Source: an uncultured Actinomycetes bacterium (GTDB lineage Bacteria > Actinomycetota > Actinomycetes > Nanopelagicales > Nanopelagicaceae). From it: 12,932 nucleotides of DNA. Under the pieces are notes generated by a model that saw only the letters and a list, made by a program, of their open reading frames with translations, was not told the origin of the DNA and did not search any database. The translations under genes were made by a program, and so were the position numbers. The stretch is taken from positions 1-12,932 of the forward strand of contig CAIXTG010000051.1 in NCBI GenBank assembly GCA_903922325.1. The letters run 5' to 3'. Shown one piece after another: positions 1 through 5,164 of the stretch (position 1 is its first letter; each line of letters begins with the position of its first letter).

Positions 1-320
1 CAATCTTTCAGTTTTTGGTACTGATGTTATTGGTATTTATGTTGGCGGTGGTTGTTGGCTCTCGCGAAGAGTTAGCAATCTCGAAGATCTGGGGCGAGCG
101 CGCAATCTGGTGCGGCCCCGACGTAACTGATGAGAAAAAGCGTGGTTTTGTGCAGATTAGAGCGCACGGAAGTGCCCTTGATTGCACCTATTACTTTGAT
201 GGCAGCAATCTAATTGCCGAACTTGATGAACCTTTGCTGGGGCTGGCCACTGGGCAAGCCATGGTTATTTACGATGGTGATCGGGTAGTTGGTTCGGCCA
301 CGATCTGTCAGACCGAGTAA
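1..320 (+). CDS. mnmA: tRNA-specific 2-thiouridylase MnmA, C-terminal fragment (5' end outside window)
   Basis: This is the 3' end of mnmA, whose cytosolic product makes the 2-thio group of wobble s2U34 in tRNAs for Lys, Glu and Gln, using ATP and sulfur relayed by a persulfide carrier. Only the C-terminal beta-barrel part is present, not the PP-loop or catalytic cysteines. Family-typical features, from memory of actinobacterial MnmA, are VVVGSREEL near the left edge, VQIRAHGS in the middle, and the closing GLATGQAMVIYDGD followed by GSATI. The frame is open to the left edge, so the TTG at 15 should not be read as a real start. The first ~15 codons in this frame give an odd hydrophobic run (FLVLMLLVFMLA), while the +2 frame reads more naturally there, so an indel near 40-55 is possible. 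The TAA at 318-320 lies 5 bases before ligA, which implies co-transcription. Identity is fairly sure; the left-end frame is not. Confidence 0.82.
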   Translation, partial: IFQFLVLMLLVFMLAVVVGSREELAISKIWGERAIWCGPDVTDEKKRGFVQIRAHGSALDCTYYFDGSNLIAELDEPLLGLATGQAMVIYDGDRVVGSATICQTE

Positions 321-325
321 TTGTC

Positions 326-2347
326 ATGAGTAATGCTGCGCGCCATCGCATAGTTGAACTATCGTCTCAGATTCGTGACCATCAGTTTCGTTATTACGTC
401 CTTGATGACCCAACTGTTACCGATGCCGAGTTCGATAAATTATTAAAAGAACTCGAAGCGTTAGAAGCTAAACACCCGGAACTTAAAGAACCAGATTCAC
501 CTACGCTGCATGTGGGCGGCGGCTTCTCAACTCAATTTGAACAACACGATCACATCGAAAAAATGATGAGTCTTGATAACGTCTTTGATCTAGATGAGTT
601 AAGTACCTGGTTCGATCGGGTTGAGAAAGAAATTCCTAACCCGCAATACTTATGTGAACTTAAAGTCGATGGCCTGGCGATTAACCTCAAATTTGAAAAC
701 GGTCAACTAACTCGCGCTCTGACTCGCGGTAATGGCACAACTGGTGAAGATGTAACGCTAAATGTGAAAACCATTAAATCTCTGCCTCACAATTTAAGTG
801 GCAAGAAAGTCCCAGAGCTAATCGAAGTTCGCGGCGAAGTTTTCTTTCCAATCGCCCAATTCAACGAGATGAACGAGGCACTTGAAGAAGCCGGCAAACC
901 TTTATTTGCTAATCCACGCAATGGTGCCGCAGGTTCGTTACGTCAGAAAGATCCGCGCGTTACTGCTAGCCGGCCACTTGATGTTGTTGTACATGGCGTT
1001 GGTGCTCGAACCGGAATCGAATTTTCGGCACAGAGTCAAGCCTACGAGCTACTTAAAGGTTTAGGGCTGCCAACAAGTGCTCGCTTTAAAGTTTGCTCAA
1101 ACCGAGCTGAAGTAACTGATTTTATTGGCTATTACGAAGCTCATCGCCACGATGTTGAGCATGAAATCGATGGCGTTGTAATTAAGGTCGATGAGATTGC
1201 TTCGCAAGAGAAGCTAGGTTTTACCTCGCGTGCACCTAAGTGGGCAATTGCCTTTAAATACCCACCCGAAGAAGTCACTACAAAGTTGCTCGATATCAAG
1301 GTCAGTGTTGGTCGTACTGGTCGAGTAACTCCATTTGCTTTCATGGAACCGGTCAAAGTTGCTGGTTCAACCGTTACTAATGCCACGCTACATAACGCCC
1401 AAGAAGTAATTCGTAAAGGCATTCTGATTGGCGATACCGTAATTATTCGCAAAGCTGGCGATGTTATCCCTGAAGTACTGGCACCAGTTGTTGAACGCCG
1501 CGATGGCAGCGAGCGCGCATTCGTCATGCCAACTAATTGTCCAGATTGTGGCAGCGAACTTCGCGCAATTACCGAAGGCGATATTGATATCCGTTGCCCA
1601 AATACCAGATCTTGCCCAGCTCAATTACGTGAGCGAATTTATTACATTGCCTCCCGAGCTGCTCTAGATATTGATGTGCTCGGTTACGAAGCAGCCACTG
1701 CGTTGCTTTCGGAAAAGATTCTGGAAGATGAATCTGAACTATTTGATCTAACTCCGGCTAAATTAATAAAGTCGAGTTTCTTTACTAAGAAAGATGGCCA
1801 GCCAGCAGCTAACGTCGATAAGTTGATGAGCGCTCTCGAGGTGGCAAAAACTCGCCCGCTGTGGCGAACCATTGTGGCCTTATCAATTCGCCACGTTGGC
1901 CCAACTTCTGCTCAAGCTCTAGCAACGGAATTCGGATCGCTAGAAAAGTTATCACTTGCTTCGGTCGAAGAAATTGCCGCGATCGATGGCGTTGGCGCAA
2001 CTATGGCTGAGGCGATTTCAGAGTGGTTTGCTGTTGATTGGCATAAGCGCATTGTCGAACGCTGGACTGCAGCTGGTGTAACAGTGCATTTCGTAGATAC
2101 CAATACAGCGCCACAAACTTTGGCCGGGCTGACTTTCGTAGTAACTGGCGGGCTGGAATCCTTCACCCGCGATGGCATCGCCGAAACTATTACGGCACAT
2201 GGCGGAAAAGCATCGTCATCAGTTTCTAAGAAAACTAATTATCTTTTAGTGGGAGCCGAACCTGGGTCAAAGTTGGCCAAAGCTGAAGAATTAGGCCTAA
2301 CGATTATCGACGAAGCAGCCTTTAAGAAACTACTCGCAGGGTCGTAG
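326..2347 (+). CDS. ligA: NAD+-dependent DNA ligase LigA
   Basis: LigA seals nicks in duplex DNA in replication and repair, using NAD+ as adenylate donor. At 673 aa it is full length for the family. Visible in order: domain Ia with FRYYVLDDPTVTDAEFD (residues 21-37) for NMN binding; the adenylation motif ELKVDG with catalytic Lys113; RGNGTTGED (134-142); the nucleotidyltransferase motif IDGVVIKVD (281-289); the OB-fold; a four-cysteine zinc finger (C405, C408, C424, C430); helix-hairpin-helix repeats around 440-570, with IDGVGATMAEAI near 553-564; and a C-terminal BRCT domain from about 594, with FVVTGGLESFTRDG. All key residues appear intact. The ATG at 326 follows the mnmA stop by 5 bases and has no clear Shine-Dalgarno site, so coupled translation is likely. 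Ends with TAG at 2345-2347. Confidence 0.98.
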   Translation: MSNAARHRIVELSSQIRDHQFRYYVLDDPTVTDAEFDKLLKELEALEAKHPELKEPDSPTLHVGGGFSTQFEQHDHIEKMMSLDNVFDLDELSTWFDRVEKEIPNPQYLCELKVDGLAINLKFENGQLTRALTRGNGTTGEDVTLNVKTIKSLPHNLSGKKVPELIEVRGEVFFPIAQFNEMNEALEEAGKPLFANPRNGAAGSLRQKDPRVTASRPLDVVVHGVGARTGIEFSAQSQAYELLKGLGLPTSARFKVCSNRAEVTDFIGYYEAHRHDVEHEIDGVVIKVDEIASQEKLGFTSRAPKWAIAFKYPPEEVTTKLLDIKVSVGRTGRVTPFAFMEPVKVAGSTVTNATLHNAQEVIRKGILIGDTVIIRKAGDVIPEVLAPVVERRDGSERAFVMPTNCPDCGSELRAITEGDIDIRCPNTRSCPAQLRERIYYIASRAALDIDVLGYEAATALLSEKILEDESELFDLTPAKLIKSSFFTKKDGQPAANVDKLMSALEVAKTRPLWRTIVALSIRHVGPTSAQALATEFGSLEKLSLASVEEIAAIDGVGATMAEAISEWFAVDWHKRIVERWTAAGVTVHFVDTNTAPQTLAGLTFVVTGGLESFTRDGIAETITAHGGKASSSVSKKTNYLLVGAEPGSKLAKAEELGLTIIDEAAFKKLLAGS

Positions 2348-2359
2348 TAGGCTCAGCCC

Positions 2360-2479
2360 ATGATTATTCGTGCATCTGAAATCGCTCGCGAACTGCCAGC
2401 ACCGCCAGCTTTCTTTGGTCTACTAGCTTTTGGTGTTCTCTCACTCCTTCTTTATTTAACACTTCGCCTCGGCAAGTAA
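2360..2479 (+). CDS. 39-aa single-pass membrane small protein, unknown function, upstream of nadD
   Basis: An ATG at 2360 opens a 39-codon frame ending at TAA 2477-2479, filling most of the ligA-nadD gap. The protein has a short polar N-terminus (MIIRASEIARELPAPP), a hydrophobic segment of about 18-20 residues (FFGLLAFGVLSLLLYLTL) and a basic tail (RLGK), i.e. one predicted transmembrane helix. From memory, actinobacteria often carry a short protein just upstream of nadD with an LPxP-type motif, one membrane helix and a basic end, and this fits that pattern. No function is known to me. There is no strong ribosome binding site; TAGGCTC lies upstream. The ligA stop is 12 bases before the ATG and nadD starts 17 bases after the stop, so it is probably part of the same transcript. 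It could be a chance frame, but its composition and placement argue against that. Confidence 0.65.
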   Translation: MIIRASEIARELPAPPAFFGLLAFGVLSLLLYLTLRLGK

Positions 2480-2496
2480 TTTAGAAAAGTTAGAGT

Positions 2497-3054
2497 TTGA
2501 GTCGCAGTAATCGGATTGGCCTTTATGGCGGCACTATTGACCCAATCCACAAAGGCAATCTTTATGTAATCACAGAACTAATCGAAAGCGATGTAGTTGA
2601 TCAAATTATTTTGGTTCCAGCTGGCGATCCTTGGTTACGCGAGAATGCACCAGTTGCTTCGGGTGAAGATCGCTTGAAGATGTGCCAGTTAGCAGTAGCA
2701 GAACTTGATTTAGGCGATGAGGTCTTAGTAAATAGCATTGAGATTCATCGTAGTGGCCCTAGCTATACGATTGATACCGTTGAAGCGTTAAAAGCAACTT
2801 ATCCAAACGACAAAATCGTTTTGATTCTTGGCACCGATGCTCACTCAAGTATCGATCAGTGGCACCGCGCTGATGAATTAAAGAAGTTAGTCGAAGTTTT
2901 AGTTATTGATCGCCCCGACTTTCCTGGGTCACCAACCCTTGATATCGATGCTTTAAATATTTCAGCAACTCAAGTACGCGCTGGAGATTTTGATCTGCTG
3001 CCACCTGCAGTAGTTACCTATATAAAGGAACGTGGCCTCTATGCCAGCAAGTGA
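2497..3054 (+). CDS. nadD: nicotinate-nucleotide adenylyltransferase NadD (divergent HxGN motif)
   Basis: NadD transfers AMP from ATP to nicotinate mononucleotide to make deamido-NAD+, the penultimate step of NAD+ synthesis. Family signs are GLYGGTIDPIHKGN (residues 8-21), PAGDPWLRE (41-49), EDRLKMCQLA (57-66), SGPSYTIDT (86-94), GTDAH (112-116), W122, DRPDF (138-142), ISATQVR (155-161) and a terminal YIKERGLYAS. The usual signature is GGTFDPxHxGHL; here the second His is Asn21 (AAT at 2557-2559). The region around ISATQVR is also shortened, giving 185 aa against roughly 190-215. The start is TTG at 2497: an in-frame TAG lies 6 bases upstream and the nucleotide-binding motif begins at residue 8, so no other start fits. 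The gene overlaps rsfS by 14 bases. Synteny with rsfS strongly supports nadD; whether activity is normal is open. Confidence 0.9.
   Translation: MSRSNRIGLYGGTIDPIHKGNLYVITELIESDVVDQIILVPAGDPWLRENAPVASGEDRLKMCQLAVAELDLGDEVLVNSIEIHRSGPSYTIDTVEALKATYPNDKIVLILGTDAHSSIDQWHRADELKKLVEVLVIDRPDFPGSPTLDIDALNISATQVRAGDFDLLPPAVVTYIKERGLYASK
3024..3030 (+). promoter_or_regulatory. Ribosome binding site deciding the rsfS start
   Basis: AAAGGAA inside the end of nadD lies 10 bases before ATG 3041 but only 1 base before the in-frame GTG at 3032. The spacing therefore favours the ATG as the rsfS start. Confidence 0.55.
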
Positions 3055-3409
3055 GTCAGTCAAAGTTTTAACCCAGATCGCAGCGCAAGCAGCGGCAGAT
3101 AAGTTCGGCACCGACATGGTTGCCTTCGATTTATCTGATCAATTAGTTTTAAGCGAAGTCTTCTTGATCGTTACTGGTCAAAATGTGCGCCAAGTTGATG
3201 CGATTGCTGACTTTGTTGAAGAAAAGTTGCGCCAAGTCGGAGATAAGCCAGTTCGTCGTGAAGGTGGCGAAGAATGGATTCTGCTTGATTACTCAGATTT
3301 AGTTGTGCACATTCAAAGTGCTGATCTGCGCCGTTATTACATGCTCGATCGCCTCTGGAATGATTGCCCAACAATTAAGTTAGATGTTCGAATTCCGGTT
3401 GAAGAGTAA
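3041..3409 (+). CDS. rsfS: Ribosome silencing factor RsfS (RsfA/Iojap family)
   Basis: RsfS binds ribosomal protein uL14 on the 50S subunit and blocks joining with 30S, damping translation under starvation or in stationary phase. The 122-aa product covers the whole family domain: VFLIVTGQNVRQVDAIADFV (the YFVIaSG.s.rqv.Ai signature), REGGEEWILLDYSDLVVHI, and a closing LRRYYMLDRLWNDCP matching the R.fY.LErLWgDa consensus. ATG 3041 is preferred over GTG 3032 (which would add MAS) because of the AAAGGAA at 3024-3030. The gene overlaps the nadD 3' end by 14 bases, indicating translational coupling. In many actinobacteria a LytR-CpsA-Psr gene lies between nadD and rsfS; it is absent here. The next gene starts 9 bases after the stop. 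Confidence 0.95.
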   Translation: MPASESVKVLTQIAAQAAADKFGTDMVAFDLSDQLVLSEVFLIVTGQNVRQVDAIADFVEEKLRQVGDKPVRREGGEEWILLDYSDLVVHIQSADLRRYYMLDRLWNDCPTIKLDVRIPVEE

Positions 3410-3418
3410 GAGTTACCA

Positions 3419-4069
3419 ATGGCTAATCGAGTTTTATTGTGGCGGCATGGCCAGACTGATTGGAATACCGTAAATCGGTTCCAAGGTCATTCTGATATTC
3501 CACTAAATGAAGTCGGTAAGTATCAAGCTAAACATGCCGCAAGTATTTTGGTTGGAATGCAACCAACAAAAATTATTTCAAGTGATCTTTCCCGCGCGAA
3601 AGAAACTGCCCAAGCTCTTGGCAATCTAACAAATTTAACGGTTGAGGTTGATATTGATTTGCGCGAAACTAATGGTGGACTTTGGGAAGGAAAGACTGGC
3701 GCCGAAAATCGGGCTGAAGATTTACAGAACTTTGTTCGCTGGATTGATGGCGAAGATAACCCGGCTGGAACCACTGGTGAAAAACGTAGCGAAGTTGCTA
3801 ATCGCGCAGTAGGTGCAATCAAACGTGCACTCGATGGTTTAGATAATCAATTATTAGTTGTAACAACTCACGGTGGCACTGCTCGATGCGTTCTTGGTTC
3901 ATTATTGAATTTACCAATGGCCAATTGGGGCGCTGTAGGTGGCTTGTCTAATGCATCTTGGTCAATTTTGCAGACTAATCCGCGGGGCTGGCATTTAGTT
4001 GAACATAATGCGGGCTCTATTCCAGAGATAATACTTGGCGAGGAAAGCGGAGCGATCTCGCCCGAGTAA
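3419..4069 (+). CDS. Histidine phosphatase family protein, GpgP-like (glucosyl-3-phosphoglycerate phosphatase by synteny)
   Basis: This is a 216-aa cytosolic branch-1 histidine phosphatase. The catalytic RHG is at residues 9-11 (His10 phospho-acceptor), followed by QTDWN and FQGHSDIPLN. SSDLSRAKETA is at 54-64, LRETNGGLWEG with the likely acid Glu83 is at 81-91, and the second catalytic His151 is in TTHGGTARC. All core residues are present. In Mycobacterium tuberculosis the gene directly after nadD and rsfS (Rv2419c) is GpgP, which dephosphorylates glucosyl-3-phosphoglycerate to glucosylglycerate, a precursor of methylglucose polysaccharides and a compatible solute. Position and family suggest the same role, but members of this family differ in substrate and no gpgS is in the window. 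Annotation pipelines may call it phosphoglycerate mutase-like; a dPGM role is unlikely at this length. The ATG at 3419 is 9 bases after rsfS, with a weak AAGAG upstream. Confidence 0.88.
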   Translation: MANRVLLWRHGQTDWNTVNRFQGHSDIPLNEVGKYQAKHAASILVGMQPTKIISSDLSRAKETAQALGNLTNLTVEVDIDLRETNGGLWEGKTGAENRAEDLQNFVRWIDGEDNPAGTTGEKRSEVANRAVGAIKRALDGLDNQLLVVTTHGGTARCVLGSLLNLPMANWGAVGGLSNASWSILQTNPRGWHLVEHNAGSIPEIILGEESGAISPE

Positions 4070-4113
4070 CTAGCGGCGAAGAATCTGGAGCAGAGGCACC
4101 TGAATAAATAAGG

Positions 4114-4119
4114 TAGGGT
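4114..4119 (+). promoter_or_regulatory. Possible -10 element of the tRNA-Ala promoter
   Basis: TAGGGT fits the actinobacterial TAnnnT -10 pattern and lies 20 bases before the tRNA 5' end, a sensible leader length for a tRNA gene. No convincing -35 hexamer lies 17-18 bases upstream. The 69-base gap after the phosphatase gene is one of the longer ones here, as expected for a promoter. No terminator hairpin with a T-run is seen in it. Confidence 0.3.
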
Positions 4120-4138
4120 CTGCTTCTCAAAGAAATTC

Positions 4139-4211
4139 GGGGCTGTGGCGCAGCTGGTAGCGCACCTGCATGGCATGCAGGGGGTCAGGGGTTCAAATCC
4201 CCTCAGCTCCA
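4139..4211 (+). tRNA. tRNA-Ala(GGC)
   Basis: A complete 73-base cloverleaf can be folded. The acceptor stem is GGGGCTG/CAGCTCC with one G-T pair. The D arm is GCGC-AGCTGGTA-GCGC. The anticodon arm is CCTGC-ATGGCAT-GCAGG with anticodon GGC (Ala codon GCC, and GCU by wobble). The variable loop is GGGTC and the T arm is AGGGG-TTCAAAT-CCCCT. The discriminator is A at 4211. CCA is not encoded (the next bases are CGTG), so the 3' end would be cut by an RNase Z-type activity and CCA added. The downstream SDR start codon lies one base beyond the mature 3' end. Confidence 0.97.
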
Positions 4212-4212
4212 C

Positions 4213-5145
4213 GTGAGTTCAATTCCGATAATTCCGCAGGGCTGGAACGCTAAAAATATCGGCGACCTTTCCGGCAAAAAATTCTTAATCACAGGTGGCA
4301 CATCAGGCATTGGTAAAGAGGCTGCGCGTGAACTAATTCGCGCTGGCGCTCACGTAACAATTACCGCTCGCGATGCTCAAAAAGGCGAGGCAACTGCCTT
4401 CGAATTAGGCGGCAAAAACATTTCAGTAGGCTCGCTAGACCTAACGTCACTCGATTCCATTAGCGAATTTGCTAAGTCAGTCACTGAAGAATTTGATGTG
4501 TTGATTCTAAATGCGGGTGTTATGGCTACTCCGCTGGCACACACTAAAGATGGTTTTGAATTACAACTTGGCACGAATCACTTAGGACATTTTGCTCTCG
4601 CTGGTTTATTGCATTCCAAAGTGACTGATCGCATTGTTTCAGTTGCCAGCCAAGCCCATCGCTTAGGAAATTTTGGTGATGGCAGCAAAGCAGAAATTCT
4701 AAGGCGAGCTAAAGGTGTTGGTGCTTATAAACCTTGGGGTGCTTATGGCGACAGCAAATTAGCAAATTTACTTTTCACAAATGAACTGCAACGTCGCATT
4801 ATGAAAAACAACTGGCGCTTTAGTGCTTACGCCGTGCACCCTGGTTATAGCAATACCAATTTGCAAAACGTTAGCCCTGCGATGCGAGGTGCTACAGCCG
4901 AAGCTCGGGTAACTGCTGCTGCCAACGCGCTAATTGCGCAAAGTGCTAGCCGTGGTGCGCTTCCTACTCTTTGCGCAGCGACACATTCACCATTAGTTGG
5001 CGCAACATACATTGGCCCCGATGGCTTCATGGAAATGCGCGGTTTTCCTAAGCTAACTCGCGCCGCCGGAATCGCATATGACCAAGAATTAGCGGCCAAT
5101 TTATGGGCAGTAAGCGAAGAACTCACTGGCGTTACTTGGGGCTAA
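4213..5145 (+). CDS. Short-chain dehydrogenase/reductase (SDR), retinol-dehydrogenase-like oxidoreductase
   Basis: This is a 310-aa soluble NAD(P)-dependent oxidoreductase with a Rossmann fold; the substrate cannot be told from sequence. Visible motifs are TGGTSGIG (residues 27-34, cofactor loop), DLTS at 76-79, NAG at 100-102, Asn122 in TNHLGHF, a catalytic Ser146 in RIVSVASQAH and the YxxxK pair Tyr178/Lys182 in YGDSK. The full Asn-Ser-Tyr-Lys set is present. HPGYSNTNL (209-217) and the H-R-like SQAHR stretch resemble RDH/WWOX-type SDRs, often annotated simply as oxidoreductase. The only usable start is GTG 4213: no other ATG, GTG or TTG precedes the cofactor loop in this frame. It lies one base after tRNA-Ala with no Shine-Dalgarno site, so expression probably comes from tRNA-linked read-through. 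leuS follows 19 bases after the stop. Its presence between tRNA-Ala and leuS looks like a lineage-specific insertion, without visible transfer signs. Confidence 0.9.
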   Translation: MSSIPIIPQGWNAKNIGDLSGKKFLITGGTSGIGKEAARELIRAGAHVTITARDAQKGEATAFELGGKNISVGSLDLTSLDSISEFAKSVTEEFDVLILNAGVMATPLAHTKDGFELQLGTNHLGHFALAGLLHSKVTDRIVSVASQAHRLGNFGDGSKAEILRRAKGVGAYKPWGAYGDSKLANLLFTNELQRRIMKNNWRFSAYAVHPGYSNTNLQNVSPAMRGATAEARVTAAANALIAQSASRGALPTLCAATHSPLVGATYIGPDGFMEMRGFPKLTRAAGIAYDQELAANLWAVSEELTGVTWG

Positions 5146-5164
5146 AGCCCGATAAACTAAGTTA

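Noticed and set aside
1141..1527. 128-codon open frame on the - strand inside ligA
   Set aside because: It overlaps conserved ligase motifs on the other strand and its Ser/Thr-rich product resembles no family; a shadow of ligA codon bias.
3032..3040. GTG 3032 as the rsfS start
   Set aside because: The AAAGGAA site would be only 1 base away, while ATG 3041 has suitable spacing and still keeps the whole RsfS domain.
5138..5150. GGGC-TAAA-GCCC inverted repeat at the SDR stop codon
   Set aside because: The stem is only 4-5 bp, overlaps the stop codon and has no T-run after it, so it is not a credible terminator.
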